A stretch of 64,000 nucleotides of DNA from Blattabacterium sp. (Cryptocercus kyebangensis). Its GTDB lineage: Bacteria; Bacteroidota; Bacteroidia; Flavobacteriales; Blattabacteriaceae. Location: NCBI RefSeq assembly GCF_003226855.1, contig NZ_CP029820.1, forward strand, positions 124,001 through 188,000. The letters are read 5' to 3'. The position numbers and the translations under genes are program-made. Below are positions 27,147-37,594 of this stretch, piece by piece; the stretch's first letter is position 1, and the number at the start of each line of letters is the position of its first letter. The notes beneath the pieces were generated by a model, which was not told where the DNA came from, ran no database searches, and saw only the letters and a program-made list of their open reading frames with translations.

Positions 27147-28718
27147 TTATCTGGCTATTTGTACAGCTCTGGTTTCTCTAATTACTGTTACTTTTATTTG
27201 ACCAGGATAAGTCATTTCTTTTTTTATTTTTTCTGTTATATCACAAGATAATTGAAAAGCTTTTTTATCATCTATTTTTTCGCTTTCTACTAAAACACGT
27301 AGTTCTCTACCTGCTTGTACAGCAAAAGCCTTATTAACTCCATAAAAACTGAAAGCTATATTTTCCAAGTTTTTTAATCTTTTTGAATAAGATTCAAAAG
27401 AATTTTTTCTTACTCCAGGACGTGCTCCACTAATAGAATCCGATACCTGTACAATGGGAGAAATGAGAGTTTTCATTTCTATTTCATCATGATGAGATCC
27501 TATAGCGTTACAAATTTCCACATTTTCTCCATATTTTTCAGCCCATTGCATTCCTAAAATAGCATGAGAAAGTTCAGATTCTTTTTCAGGAACTTTTCCA
27601 ATATCGTGTAATAATCCTGCACGTTTTGCCAATTTTGAATTTAATCCTAATTCAGAAGCTAATATTCCGGATAAATGAGAAACTTCTCGAGAATGTTGTA
27701 AAAGATTTTGTCCATAAGAAGAACGGTATTTCATTCGTCCTATCATTCTAATTAATTCTGGATGTATAGAATGAATCCCTAAATCAATTATATTTTTTTT
27801 TCCTATTTCTATGATTTCTTCTTCAATTTGTTTTTCGGTTTTTGATACAATTTCTTCAATTCTTGCAGGATGTATACGACCATCTATTACCAATTTATGA
27901 AGAGCTAATCTAGCTACTTCTCTTCGTATAGGATTAAAACAAGATAAAAGAATTGCTTCTGGAGTATCATCTACAATAATTTCTACACCTGTTTCTTTTT
28001 CCAAAGATCTTATGTTTCTTCCTTCTCGTCCAATAATACGTCCTTTTACATCATCTGATTCTATGTTAAAAATAGATACAGAATTTTCAACTGCTTGTTC
28101 CGTCCCAATTCTTTGGATAGCTTGAATTATAATTTTTCTTGCTTGCATTTTAGCAGTTAATTGTGATTCTTCTATAATGTTTTGTATATGTGATTGTGCT
28201 TTTACTTTTGCTTCTTCTTTGAGTATTTCAATTAATTCATTTTTAGCTTCTTCAGAAGAATATTCGGATATTTCCTCAAGTAATTCTACTTGTTTCATAT
28301 GAATATTGTTAAATTCTTCCTGTTTTTTTTGAATAATTTGAAATTTTTTTTCATAATCAAGCATTTTTTCTTCTAGGCGATTATTTCTTTTAAAATAAAT
28401 TTCAATTTCTTTTGAAAGTCTATTTTCTTTTTCTTTTGTTTGATTTTCTATATTAATTATTTTTTTTTCTCTAAAATGAATGTCTTTTTCATATTTAGAT
28501 TTAAGTTCTATAAATTTTTCTCTTGCTTGAAAAATTTTATTTTTTTTTATAGAATCTCCTTCTTTTTCTGCATTTTTTATAATCTTTTTTGCTTTAATAT
28601 TAGCTTTTTCTAATAATTGAATATATTTTTTTAATATTGTTTTTTTTCCAAAAAAATAACATGTAATAATTCCAATCATGAACCCCATTAGGACCGAAAA
28701 TCCAACATTTATTTTCAT
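27147..28718 (-). CDS. rny: Ribonuclease Y
   Basis: Membrane-anchored endoribonuclease that starts mRNA decay. The 523-residue protein has an N-terminal membrane helix (about 5-24) and a long charged coiled coil to about residue 200. A KH domain follows with [24 protein letters not shown] near 230-253 (conserved GREGRNI). The HD domain contains [10 protein letters not shown] near residue 370 and SHHDEIE. The C-terminus is the usual [23 protein letters not shown] tail. The deoxyhypusine-synthase-like gene follows on the same strand. Confidence 0.95.
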   Translation of the reverse strand: MKINVGFSVLMGFMIGIITCYFFGKKTILKKYIQLLEKANIKAKKIIKNAEKEGDSIKKNKIFQAREKFIELKSKYEKDIHFREKKIINIENQTKEKENRLSKEIEIYFKRNNRLEEKMLDYEKKFQIIQKKQEEFNNIHMKQVELLEEISEYSSEEAKNELIEILKEEAKVKAQSHIQNIIEESQLTAKMQARKIIIQAIQRIGTEQAVENSVSIFNIESDDVKGRIIGREGRNIRSLEKETGVEIIVDDTPEAILLSCFNPIRREVARLALHKLVIDGRIHPARIEEIVSKTEKQIEEEIIEIGKKNIIDLGIHSIHPELIRMIGRMKYRSSYGQNLLQHSREVSHLSGILASELGLNSKLAKRAGLLHDIGKVPEKESELSHAILGMQWAEKYGENVEICNAIGSHHDEIEMKTLISPIVQVSDSISGARPGVRKNSFESYSKRLKNLENIAFSFYGVNKAFAVQAGRELRVLVESEKIDDKKAFQLSCDITEKIKKEMTYPGQIKVTVIRETRAVQIAR

Positions 28719-28805
28719 ATTTACTTAATTTAAATAAAAATAAAATAGACATTTTAATAACATTTTTAAAAAAAAACTAATAAATAAGTAGAAGATATAA
28801 AATCT

Positions 28806-28928
28806 TATAATTATTCTAATAAAGACTAGGATCAATCATAAATATACAAATGAAGTATTTTTTTAAATATTTTTTAGCCTACGGAGTTTTATTATATAAG
28901 AAGCTATATATTTGTTAGAATCTTATAT
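28806..28928 (+). ncRNA. Candidate structured RNA (possibly 6S-like)
   Basis: The rny/cysteine-desulfurase gap can fold as a long rod. An 11-bp stem pairs 28813-28823 with 28911-28921 (one G-U). It is extended outward by TATAA/TTATA past a small internal loop. Inside lie a TAG/CTA pair, a wide unpaired middle holding the locally unusual GC-rich AGCCTACGGAG (28875-28885), and a terminal hairpin pairing 28853-28860 with 28865-28872 around a T4 loop. A rod with a central bubble and a size near 120 bases resembles 6S RNA. Pairing in DNA this AT-rich can arise by chance, and the strand is a guess. Confidence 0.3.
28907..28914 (+). promoter_or_regulatory. Possible -7 promoter element before cysteine desulfurase
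   Basis: TATATTTG matches TAnnTTTG and ends 42 bases before the ATG at 28957. No good TTTG at -33 is seen. It also lies inside the right arm of the candidate structured RNA, so the two readings compete. Confidence 0.3.
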
Positions 28929-28956
28929 TTTTAACTTTCTATAAAGAATTAATTTA

Positions 28957-30132
28957 ATGAAACGAGCATACTTGGATAATGCGGCTACAACACCTGTAAG
29001 AAACGAAGTTATAAAAGTTATGGTGAATGCATTAAAATATTCATTTGGAAATCCCTCTTCTACACAACACCGTTATGGAAGAGAAGCTCGTTCTATAATA
29101 GAAGAATCTAGAATTCGTATAGCAAAAAATATAAAGTCTTCTCCATATGAAATCATCTTTACTTCTGGTGGAACGGAGGCGAACAACATAATTTTGAGAT
29201 CGGCGGTCATGGATTTAAAAGTTCAATATATATTGACTTCTCCATTGGAACATCATTCCGTATTACAAACAGTTTCAGATTTATGTTGTAAATATAAAGT
29301 TTTTGTAGAACTGATTAAAATTAAAGATAAAGGAACTATAGATTTAAATCATCTGGAAATTCTATTAAAAAAAAATCGTTCTAAAAAAATTCTTGTGAGT
29401 TTAATGTACGCTAATAACGAAATAGGTAATCTATTAGAAATAGATAAAGTGGGGACTCTTTGTAAAGAAAATAACGCTTATTTTCATTCCGATACAATTC
29501 AAATGATTGGGAACTTTCCCATTAATATGAATCAATTACCTTTTGATTTCGCCACTGCTAGTGCACATAAATTTTATGGACCGAAAGGAATAGGATTTAT
29601 TTTTGTTAGGGAAAAATTAATAAAAAAAATAAAATCATTAATTACAGGGGGAAATCAAGAATATGGAATTCGTTCAGGAACAGAAAATGTTTATGGAATT
29701 CTTGGTTTATCGGAAGCCTTACATTTATCTTATTGTAATTTTATGAATCATATAGAAAAAATTAGAAATTTAAAATCTTATTGTATTTCAGAATTGAAAA
29801 AAATAATTCCTAATATTATTTTTAATGGTTTATCAGATTCTTTTGATAAAAGTATTCCTACTATATTGAATTTTTTTTATCCAAAAAAAGATCATTTATT
29901 GTATTTTCATTTAGATTTAATGGGTATTGCTATTTCTAAGGGAAGTTCTTGTAGTTCTAGAACATTAAAAAATGTATCTCATGTTATTCAATCGATTTCA
30001 AATAAATATTTATTAAAGAATATGACTCCTGTAAGGATTTCTTTTGGAATTTTTAATGAAAAAAAAGATATTGATTTATTAATCGAAGCTTTTAAAAATA
30101 TAGAAAAAAAATTTTTTCTTAAAAAAAGGTAA
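28957..30132 (+). CDS. Cysteine desulfurase (IscS/NifS type)
   Basis: PLP enzyme that releases sulfur from cysteine for Fe-S clusters and tRNA thiolation. The 391-residue protein starts MKRAYLDNAATTPV. It contains SGGTEANN, the PLP-contact HHSVLQ, MYANNEIG, the PLP Lys205 in SAHKFYGPKG, GTENVYGILG, and the active Cys loop SKGSSCSSR. The loop type is IscS/NifS (class I) rather than SufS. It could be the supplier for tRNA 2-thiouridine. It stands alone; no iscU neighbour is seen. Confidence 0.93.
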   Translation: MKRAYLDNAATTPVRNEVIKVMVNALKYSFGNPSSTQHRYGREARSIIEESRIRIAKNIKSSPYEIIFTSGGTEANNIILRSAVMDLKVQYILTSPLEHHSVLQTVSDLCCKYKVFVELIKIKDKGTIDLNHLEILLKKNRSKKILVSLMYANNEIGNLLEIDKVGTLCKENNAYFHSDTIQMIGNFPINMNQLPFDFATASAHKFYGPKGIGFIFVREKLIKKIKSLITGGNQEYGIRSGTENVYGILGLSEALHLSYCNFMNHIEKIRNLKSYCISELKKIIPNIIFNGLSDSFDKSIPTILNFFYPKKDHLLYFHLDLMGIAISKGSSCSSRTLKNVSHVIQSISNKYLLKNMTPVRISFGIFNEKKDIDLLIEAFKNIEKKFFLKKR

Positions 30133-30140
30133 AAAAGAAA

Positions 30141-30148
30141 TATCTTTG
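30141..30148 (+). promoter_or_regulatory. Possible -7 element of the sdhCAB promoter
   Basis: TATCTTTG matches the Bacteroidetes TAnnTTTG element and ends 27 bases before the sdhC GTG. It lies in the 43-base gap after the cysteine desulfurase gene. The -33 region is T-rich but lacks a clear TTTG. Confidence 0.4.
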
Positions 30149-30175
30149 CTTTAATGTATTTTCCCTATTTATTCA

Positions 30176-30811
30176 GTGAATCAGTATAATTTTATTCAAT
30201 CCTCTATTGGTAAAAAGGTAGTTATGGCTACTACTGGAATATTTCTTATGTCTTTTCTTTTGATTCATTTAAGTGTAAATTTCTTTCTTTTTTACGGAGA
30301 AGAAGCATTTAATAATGCTGTTTTTTTTATGAGAAAAAATATTTTTATACGAATATTAGAATATGTTCTTGCATTTGGTTTCATTATCCATATTTTATTT
30401 GGAATAAAAATACATTTGGAAAATGAAAAATCAAAAGGTAAAGTAGATTTTTTCGTAAAAAAATCTATTACTACATTTAGTAGTAGAACAATGATTTATA
30501 CTGGATTTCTCATATTATGTTTTTTAATTTTGCATTTAATGAATTTTACGATTCCCATGAAATATAATAGCAATACTTCGGATTATATTATGGTAATTAC
30601 CTTATTTAAAAATCCACTATATACATTCATATATGTTTTCTCCTTTTTAGTTTTAGGTATTCATTTAAATCATGGATTTCAATCTTCTTTTCAATCATTA
30701 GGTTTGTATAAAAAAAAGAAATTTTTTTGGATAAAGAAGTTAGGATTTTTTTATTTTTGGTTTGTTTGTTCGGGTTTCTCTATTATCGCTATTTGGTTTT
30801 TTTTTCAATAG
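30176..30811 (+). CDS. sdhC: Succinate dehydrogenase cytochrome b subunit
   Basis: Membrane anchor and haem-binding subunit of succinate dehydrogenase/fumarate reductase. The 211-residue protein has about five hydrophobic helices, the single-polypeptide diheme type of Bacteroidetes. His residues sit in the helices (SFLLIHLSVNFF, HILFGIKIH, LILHLMNF, LGIHLNHGFQ). The start is GTG at 30176, followed by NQYNFIQSSIGKKVVM. It is the first gene of sdhCAB. Confidence 0.93.
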   Translation: MNQYNFIQSSIGKKVVMATTGIFLMSFLLIHLSVNFFLFYGEEAFNNAVFFMRKNIFIRILEYVLAFGFIIHILFGIKIHLENEKSKGKVDFFVKKSITTFSSRTMIYTGFLILCFLILHLMNFTIPMKYNSNTSDYIMVITLFKNPLYTFIYVFSFLVLGIHLNHGFQSSFQSLGLYKKKKFFWIKKLGFFYFWFVCSGFSIIAIWFFFQ

Positions 30812-30827
30812 TAATTAATAATTTTCA

Positions 30828-32864
30828 ATGATCATTAAAAATTATTTGAAAATAGATTCAAAAATACCGATTGGTCCATTAAATCATAAATGGATTAATC
30901 ACAAATCTTCTTTAAAATTAGTTTCACCTAATAATCGATCTAATATAGAGATTATTGTTGTTGGAACAGGTCTTTCTGGGGGATCTGCCTCGGCAACTTT
31001 AGCTGAATTAGGATATAAAGTAAAAGTTTTTTGTTATCAAGATTCTCCTAGAAGAGCACACTCTGTTGCTGCTCAAGGAGGTATTAATGCTTCTAAAAAT
31101 TATAAAGGAGATAATGATTCTGTCTATCAACTTTTTTATGATACTATTAAAGGAGGAGATTACAGATCCCGTGAAGCGAATGTTTATCGTTTAGCGGAAA
31201 TATCTTCCAATATCATTGATCAATGTGTAGCTCAAGGAGTTCCATTTGCTAGGGATTATGCTGGTTATCTTGAAAATAGATCTTTTGGTGGAACAAAAGT
31301 CTCTAGAACTTTTTATGCTAAAGGACAAACAGGACAACAACTTTTACTAGCTTGTTATTCAGCTATGTCTAGACAAATAGGAAAAGGTAGAATAAAAATG
31401 TATAACCGTTATGAAATGCTGGAATTAGTAGTAATTGATGGTATAGCTAGAGGAATTATTGCTAGAAATTTGGTATCTGGAAAAATTGAACGTTATGCAG
31501 CTCATGCAGTTATAATTGCATCAGGAGGTTATGGAAATGTATTTTTTTTATCCACTAATGCAATGGGATCTAATTCCAGTGCAATATGGAAAGTTCATAA
31601 AAAAGGTGGATTTTTTGCAAATCCTTGTTTTACTCAAATACATCCAACTTGCATTCCATCACATGGGGATTATCAATCTAAATTAACATTAATGTCCGAA
31701 TCTTTGAGAAATGACGGACGTATATGGGTCCCTAAAAATATAGAAGATTCTATATCTATACGAAATGGAGAAAAAAATCCTGAAAATATTGTAGAAGAAG
31801 AAAGGGATTATTATCTAGAAAGGCGTTATCCATCATTTGGAAATCTTGTACCAAGAGATGTAGCATCTCGTGCAGCTAAAGAACGTTGTGATAAAGGATT
31901 TGGAATAGAAAATAATGAAAATAGAGAAGGTGTTTTTTTGGATTTTTCTTCTTCTATAGAACGATATGGAATAGAAAAAGCAAACGAACTTGGAATAAAA
32001 AATCCTAGTTTCATGGACATTAAAAGATTTGGAGAAGAAGCTCTAGAATCTAAATATGGAAATTTATTTCATATGTATGAAAAAATAACAGATAAAAATC
32101 CTTATAAAAATCCCATGAAAATATATCCAGCTGTTCATTACACAATGGGGGGGTTATGGGTGGATTATAATTTAATGTCATCTATACCTGGTTGTTATGT
32201 TATAGGAGAGGCTAATTTTTCTGATCATGGATCTAATCGTCTTGGAGCATCCGCTTTAATGCAAGGTCTGGCTGATGGTTATTTTATTTTACCATATACT
32301 ATATCTGATTATTTATCTATATATATACATAATAAAAAAGAGATATCTACAAAGCATGTAGAATTTGATAAATCAGAAAAAAAGGTAAAAAATAGAATTC
32401 TACAATTAATTTCTAATAATGGAGATTTATCTGTTGATTTTTTTCATAGGAAACTTGGAAATATTATGTGGAAATATGTTGGTATGAGTAGAAATCATAG
32501 TGGGTTATCTAAAGCTATAAAAAAAATACAAGAACTTCGTGGTGAATTTTGGAGAAATATTTTCGTTCCTGGAAATATTGAAGATGGATTTAATTCAGAA
32601 TTAGAAAAAGCGGAACGTGTAGCCGATTTTTTAGAATTAGGAGAATTAATAGCAATGGATGCTCTCTATAGAAAAGAGTCTTGTGGTAGTCATTTTCGTA
32701 TAGAAAATCAAACAAAGGAGGGGGAATCAATTCGTGATGATCTTCATTATAAACATGTTTCTATATGGAAATATCAAGAAAATAAATCGATTTCCGAAGA
32801 AATTATGTATAAAGAAAACTTAACTTTTAGTTTTGTGAAATTGCAATCACGTTCTTATAAATAA
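30828..32864 (+). CDS. sdhA: Succinate dehydrogenase flavoprotein subunit
   Basis: Covalent-FAD catalytic subunit that oxidises succinate to fumarate. The 678-residue protein has the FAD loop [19 protein letters not shown] near 45-63. The FAD-linked His lies in [14 protein letters not shown]. Active-site segments QIHPTCIP and [15 protein letters not shown] and the C-terminal FAD contact [17 protein letters not shown] are also present. It is 16 bases after sdhC and eight before sdhB. It belongs to the longer Bacteroidetes-type SdhA group. Confidence 0.96.
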   Translation: MIIKNYLKIDSKIPIGPLNHKWINHKSSLKLVSPNNRSNIEIIVVGTGLSGGSASATLAELGYKVKVFCYQDSPRRAHSVAAQGGINASKNYKGDNDSVYQLFYDTIKGGDYRSREANVYRLAEISSNIIDQCVAQGVPFARDYAGYLENRSFGGTKVSRTFYAKGQTGQQLLLACYSAMSRQIGKGRIKMYNRYEMLELVVIDGIARGIIARNLVSGKIERYAAHAVIIASGGYGNVFFLSTNAMGSNSSAIWKVHKKGGFFANPCFTQIHPTCIPSHGDYQSKLTLMSESLRNDGRIWVPKNIEDSISIRNGEKNPENIVEEERDYYLERRYPSFGNLVPRDVASRAAKERCDKGFGIENNENREGVFLDFSSSIERYGIEKANELGIKNPSFMDIKRFGEEALESKYGNLFHMYEKITDKNPYKNPMKIYPAVHYTMGGLWVDYNLMSSIPGCYVIGEANFSDHGSNRLGASALMQGLADGYFILPYTISDYLSIYIHNKKEISTKHVEFDKSEKKVKNRILQLISNNGDLSVDFFHRKLGNIMWKYVGMSRNHSGLSKAIKKIQELRGEFWRNIFVPGNIEDGFNSELEKAERVADFLELGELIAMDALYRKESCGSHFRIENQTKEGESIRDDLHYKHVSIWKYQENKSISEEIMYKENLTFSFVKLQSRSYK

Positions 32865-32872
32865 AAAATTTT

Positions 32873-33628
32873 ATGAAAGAATTACTAAATTTTATATTAA
32901 AAATATGGAGACAAAAAAATAATAAAGAAAAGGGAAAATTTGAAACTTATAGAATTTATGATATATCTCCTGATAGTTCCTTTTTAGAGATGTTAGACCT
33001 ATTAAATAATAAAATTTTATATAAAAAGGAGGGAAGTCCTATTTCTTTTGATCATGATTGTCGTGAAGGTATTTGTGGAATGTGTTCTTTGTATATAAAT
33101 GGCCGTTCTCATGGTCCAGAAAGCTTGATTACAACTTGTCAACTGCATATGCGGCATTTTAATAATGGAGAGACTATATATATTGAACCATGGAGAGCTA
33201 AATCGTTTCCTATAATTAAGGATCTTGTTGTAGATAGATCTTCTTTTGATAGAATCATTGTATCAGGGGGTTACATTTCTGTAAATACGTTTGGAAGAAC
33301 TATAGATGGAAACCTGATCCCTATTCCAAAAGAAGATGCAGATAAAGCTTTTGACGCAGGAACATGTATTGGTTGCGGAGCATGTGTTTCTTCATGTAAA
33401 AATAGATCTGCAATGCTGTTTGTTTCAGCAAAAATTTCACAATTTTCTTTATTACCTCAAGGAAAAATAGAAAGAAAAAAACGTGTATTAAATATGGTCA
33501 AAAAAATGGATGAAGAAGGATTTGGGAATTGTACTAATACTAAGGCGTGTGAAATTGATTGTCCAAAGGGTATTTCCACAGAGAATATTTCTTTTATGAA
33601 TAAGGAATATATTCAATCTTTTATTTGA
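32873..33628 (+). CDS. sdhB: Succinate dehydrogenase iron-sulfur subunit
   Basis: Passes electrons from FAD to quinone through three Fe-S clusters. The 251-residue protein has the [2Fe-2S] motif [16 protein letters not shown] with a later C (TTCQLH). The 4Fe-4S/3Fe-4S motifs are [13 protein letters not shown] and [15 protein letters not shown]. It completes the sdhCAB operon; accA follows after 12 bases. Confidence 0.96.
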   Translation: MKELLNFILKIWRQKNNKEKGKFETYRIYDISPDSSFLEMLDLLNNKILYKKEGSPISFDHDCREGICGMCSLYINGRSHGPESLITTCQLHMRHFNNGETIYIEPWRAKSFPIIKDLVVDRSSFDRIIVSGGYISVNTFGRTIDGNLIPIPKEDADKAFDAGTCIGCGACVSSCKNRSAMLFVSAKISQFSLLPQGKIERKKRVLNMVKKMDEEGFGNCTNTKACEIDCPKGISTENISFMNKEYIQSFI

Positions 33629-33640
33629 TTTTAATTTTAT

Positions 33641-34597
33641 ATGGAATATTTAGATTTTGAAAAACCTATACAAGAAATTCAGGACCAGTATATTAATTGT
33701 ATTATTATAGAAAGAAAAAGTGGGGTGGATATGAAAGGCGTTTGTAATCAATTACAATCTAAATTAGAAAAAACTATAAAGAGATTGTACAGTAAATTAA
33801 CTCCTTGGCAGAGAGTACAATTATCTAGACATCCGAATAGACCTTATACATTGGATTATATATTATCTATTACAAAGAATGAGCCTTTTATTGAATTACA
33901 TGGTGATCGTCATTTTGGAGATGATAAAGCTATGATAGGTGGATTTGGTAAGATAGAGGGTATAACTTTTATGTTTATAGGCACTCAAAAAGGAAAAAAC
34001 ACTAAAGATAGACAATATAGAAGGTTTGGGATGCCTAATCCAGAAGGATATAGAAAAGCATTACGTCTTATGAAATTAGCAGAAAAATTTCGTAAACCTA
34101 TTGTTATCTTTATAGATACACCAGGAGCTTTTCCTGGAATAGAAGCAGAACAAAGAGGTCAAGGAGAAGCTATTGGAAAGAATATTTATGAAATGATGGG
34201 TCTAAAAGTACCTATAATTATCCTAATTATAGGAGAAGGGGCTAGTGGTGGAGCTTTAGGAATTGGAATAGGAGATAAAGTATCTATGATGGAAAATTCT
34301 TGGTATTCCGTAATTTCTCCTGAAAGTTGTTCTACAATACTTTGGGGAAATTGGAAAGAAAAAGAAAAATCAGCAGAGGCATTGAAATTAACGGCAGAAG
34401 ATATGAAAAAATTAAATCTTATAGATGATGTTATTAAAGAACCTTTAGGAGGTGCACACTTTAATCCAGAACAGGCATATAAAATTGTTAAAAAGAAAAT
34501 AATAAAATACTATAAAGAATTATCTTCTATTGATATAGAAACACTTATTATTGATAGGAAAAATAAGTATATTGCTATAGGTTATTTTAATGATTAG
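33641..34597 (+). CDS. accA: Acetyl-CoA carboxylase carboxyltransferase subunit alpha
   Basis: Alpha half of the carboxyltransferase that makes malonyl-CoA for fatty acid synthesis. The 318-residue protein has the helical N-terminus, the family segments [12 protein letters not shown] and [19 protein letters not shown], and [24 protein letters not shown]. The oxyanion segment [15 protein letters not shown] and the [10 protein letters not shown] motif are also present. It lies directly after sdhB, though the pathways are unrelated. Confidence 0.96.
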   Translation: MEYLDFEKPIQEIQDQYINCIIIERKSGVDMKGVCNQLQSKLEKTIKRLYSKLTPWQRVQLSRHPNRPYTLDYILSITKNEPFIELHGDRHFGDDKAMIGGFGKIEGITFMFIGTQKGKNTKDRQYRRFGMPNPEGYRKALRLMKLAEKFRKPIVIFIDTPGAFPGIEAEQRGQGEAIGKNIYEMMGLKVPIIILIIGEGASGGALGIGIGDKVSMMENSWYSVISPESCSTILWGNWKEKEKSAEALKLTAEDMKKLNLIDDVIKEPLGGAHFNPEQAYKIVKKKIIKYYKELSSIDIETLIIDRKNKYIAIGYFND

Positions 34598-34679
34598 AAA
34601 GTTATTTTATAGCCCATTTTTCTCTTTTATTTCTTTTCAAATCATTATATAGAAAAATCGTATAACCTTTTTTACCATC

Positions 34680-36269
34680 ATGAAAAAAATGAATTCTCTA
34701 ATCCAAGAGGAAGATAAAAAGTTTCGTTATGATTTCATTAAAAATGGAAAAATTCCTCCTCAAGCTTTGGATTTAGAAGAGGCTATAATAGGATCTATTA
34801 TGATAGATAAAAAAGGTTTAGATGAAATTATTGATATCCTATTTCCTGAAGTTTTTTATAAAAAAGAACATCAAGAAATATTTCGTTCTATACAAAAGTT
34901 ATACCATAATTCTAAACCTATAGATATTTATACAGTTTCTAATCAGCTTAGAGAAGATAGAAATCTTGAATTCGTTGGAAACGAATCTTATCTTATAGAA
35001 TTAACACAAAAAGTTATTTCTTCTGCACATATAGAATATCATAGTCGTATTGTACAACAAAAATTTATTCTAAGAAGATTAATCCGCATTTCTTCAGATA
35101 TTATAGAAAATTGTTATGATGATAGTACGGATGTTTTTGAACTTTTGGATAAAGCAGAATCAAAATTATTTGAAATAAATCAAAAATATTTAAGAGAAAA
35201 AAAATATGAGAATACTCAGATTCTTATAATGAAGGCAATTGATAAGATAAAGAAAGTTGAAAGTAATAAAGAAGGCTTGAGTGGAATTTCTTCTGGTTTT
35301 TATAAAATGGATCAAATTACTTCTGGATGGCAAAATTCAGATTTAATTATACTTGCTTCTAGACCTGGAATGGGGAAAACTTCTTTTATGTTATCTATGG
35401 TTAGAAATATTGTTATAAAACAAGAAATTCCTGTTGTCATTTTTTCATTAGAAATGTCTTCTATTCAATTAATCACAAGATTAATTTCATCAGAAACTGG
35501 TATTTCTTCAGAAAAAATTAAGAAAGCTTGTCTATCTAATTTAGATTGGAAATGTCTTTTCCACAAGACTAAAAAATTAAAAAAATCTCCCCTTTTTATA
35601 GATGATACTCCTTCTTTATCGGTATTTAGTTTACGTACTAAATGTCGTCGTTTAATATCTCAGCATGGAATAAAATTAGTAATGATAGATTATATGCAAT
35701 TAATGGGAATTAGTGATTCTGGTTCTAAATTAAGAAATAGAGAACAAGAAATATCTATAATTTCTCGTAATTTAAAATCTATAGCTAAGGAATTAGATAT
35801 TCCTATCATTGCTTTATCACAGTTATCTAGGGCAGTAGAAACAAGAGGTGGAAGTAAACGTCCATTATTATCTGATTTGCGTGAGTCAGGAGCTATTGAA
35901 CAAGATGCAGATATTGTTTTATTTATTTATAGACCTGAATATTATGGATTTAATACTTGGGACTCTGATGAAAAGGATTCTTGTATTGGTCAAGCAGAAA
36001 TAATCATTGCTAAACATAGAAATGGAGGATTGAACAAGTTTCGTTTGAAATTTATAAGTGATCAAGTAAAATTTATAGATTTTGAAGAAAAGGGAATATC
36101 CTCTTCTTTAGTTTGGGAAGAAGATTATAAAAAACTTGATAAAGAAAGTTTTTTTATTGAAACTATTAATGAAAACAACGATTTTTTTTCAGAAGAATAT
36201 TCTCAAGATGAGAATGATTTGAATTATCATAAGAATTATCTAAAAGATGAAGATAGTTTTTCTTTTTAA
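34680..36269 (+). CDS. dnaB: Replicative DNA helicase DnaB
   Basis: Hexameric helicase that unwinds the fork during replication. The 529-residue protein has the N-terminal primase-binding domain (PPQALDLEEAIIGSIM). A linker follows, then the RecA-like core with Walker A SRPGMGKTSFML near 234-245. Motif H2/H3 MIDYMQLM, the DLRESGAIEQDADIV arginine-finger region and the final AKHRNGGL motif are intact. No intein is present. The acidic C-terminal tail after about 460 is longer than in E. coli. Confidence 0.96.
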   Translation: MKKMNSLIQEEDKKFRYDFIKNGKIPPQALDLEEAIIGSIMIDKKGLDEIIDILFPEVFYKKEHQEIFRSIQKLYHNSKPIDIYTVSNQLREDRNLEFVGNESYLIELTQKVISSAHIEYHSRIVQQKFILRRLIRISSDIIENCYDDSTDVFELLDKAESKLFEINQKYLREKKYENTQILIMKAIDKIKKVESNKEGLSGISSGFYKMDQITSGWQNSDLIILASRPGMGKTSFMLSMVRNIVIKQEIPVVIFSLEMSSIQLITRLISSETGISSEKIKKACLSNLDWKCLFHKTKKLKKSPLFIDDTPSLSVFSLRTKCRRLISQHGIKLVMIDYMQLMGISDSGSKLRNREQEISIISRNLKSIAKELDIPIIALSQLSRAVETRGGSKRPLLSDLRESGAIEQDADIVLFIYRPEYYGFNTWDSDEKDSCIGQAEIIIAKHRNGGLNKFRLKFISDQVKFIDFEEKGISSSLVWEEDYKKLDKESFFIETINENNDFFSEEYSQDENDLNYHKNYLKDEDSFSF

Positions 36270-36293
36270 AAGAATACTAGAATTTATTATTCA

Positions 36294-37559
36294 TTGAATT
36301 TTGAATGGTTTTTTTCCAAAAAAACAATTTGGAAAGATTGCAGAAAAAGTAGAATATTACGGACAATAGTTTTAGTTACACAAACTACAATAGCGTTTGG
36401 TATAATTGTATCCATTATAACTTTTTCTATAGGATTTGGATTTAAAGAAGTTATAAAAAAAAAATTATTAAATATTCAAGGACAAATTATTGTTACGAAT
36501 TTAAAGATAGGAAATTCTATTATTAGAAATAAATCTTTTTTAAAAGATTTATTTCTTTTTAATTTTGTTCGTCGTATTAATCCTTTTTCTGAAAAAGATG
36601 TAATTATTTGTGACTATAAATATCAAAATGTTGATAAATTTATATTCAAAGGGATATCTAAAGATTATAATCCTATTTTTTTTAAAAATTTTTTGGTTAT
36701 AGGTTCTTTGGGAAAAGTAAAGAAAAATTTATTTTCTAATTATGGAATTCTTATATCTAAAAAAGTATCTATTTCTTTAGGATTAAATATTGGATCATCT
36801 ATTATCATAAACTTTTTTTTTTCTAAAAATGGAAATCCTTTTTTTGTTTCTAAAAAATTTTATGTTTGTGGTTTATATGATACGAGTATTCCAGAATTTG
36901 ATGATGTTTATCTCATTGGAGATATCAAACATATACAGTCATTTATGAATAGTAGTGTTAATAATAATGGTTGGGATGAAGATTTTTTAGAAGGAGTTGA
37001 AATTTTTGTATCTTATATAAATTTTAATAAAATAAAATCTATTAAAAAAAAAATTGATCAAAAATATTCTGATAATTTTTTAGTAAAAACTATTTATGAT
37101 CAATCTTATGAAAAAATTATAGAATGGATAAAAATTTTTGATATTAATATTTTTGTTATTAGTATGATCGTGATTATAACTGTTTTATTCAATGTGATTG
37201 TATTCTTTTTAATACTTATTCTAGAAAGAATTAAAACTATAGGGATTTTAAAAACTTTAGGTGCTAGAAATAAAGTTATACATAAAATATTTTTATATTA
37301 CATTATACAAATTTTAGGTCCTCCATTGGTAATAGGGAATAGCATAGGGATTTCTTTTTTGATTTTTCAAAATAAATTTAGGTTTTTATCTTTAAATAAA
37401 ATGAAATATTATGTTGAGTATGTTCCTGTTCATTTTAATATAAATCATATTTTACTTATTAATTTATCTATTTTATTGATATGTTTTTCTACCGTATTTT
37501 TTTCTTCTTGGTTTATTATTAAGAAAATTCCCCCTATTAGATCTATAGAGTTTGAGTAA
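36294..37559 (+). CDS. FtsX-type ABC transporter permease (LolC/E-like)
   Basis: A 421-residue inner-membrane protein with an N-terminal helix (about 25-50), a large extracytoplasmic MacB-like domain and three C-terminal helices (about 285-310, 335-360, 380-410). This is the FtsX/LolC/LolE arrangement. The segment ERIKTIGILKTLGARNKVI is the conserved coupling region for the ATPase. It may move lipoproteins to the outer membrane; no ATPase partner gene is adjacent. The predicted start is TTG at 36294. Confidence 0.8.
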   Translation: MNFEWFFSKKTIWKDCRKSRILRTIVLVTQTTIAFGIIVSIITFSIGFGFKEVIKKKLLNIQGQIIVTNLKIGNSIIRNKSFLKDLFLFNFVRRINPFSEKDVIICDYKYQNVDKFIFKGISKDYNPIFFKNFLVIGSLGKVKKNLFSNYGILISKKVSISLGLNIGSSIIINFFFSKNGNPFFVSKKFYVCGLYDTSIPEFDDVYLIGDIKHIQSFMNSSVNNNGWDEDFLEGVEIFVSYINFNKIKSIKKKIDQKYSDNFLVKTIYDQSYEKIIEWIKIFDINIFVISMIVIITVLFNVIVFFLILILERIKTIGILKTLGARNKVIHKIFLYYIIQILGPPLVIGNSIGISFLIFQNKFRFLSLNKMKYYVEYVPVHFNINHILLINLSILLICFSTVFFSSWFIIKKIPPIRSIEFE

Positions 37560-37594
37560 ATATTGTATTTTTACAAAAAAAATTCAATTAATTT

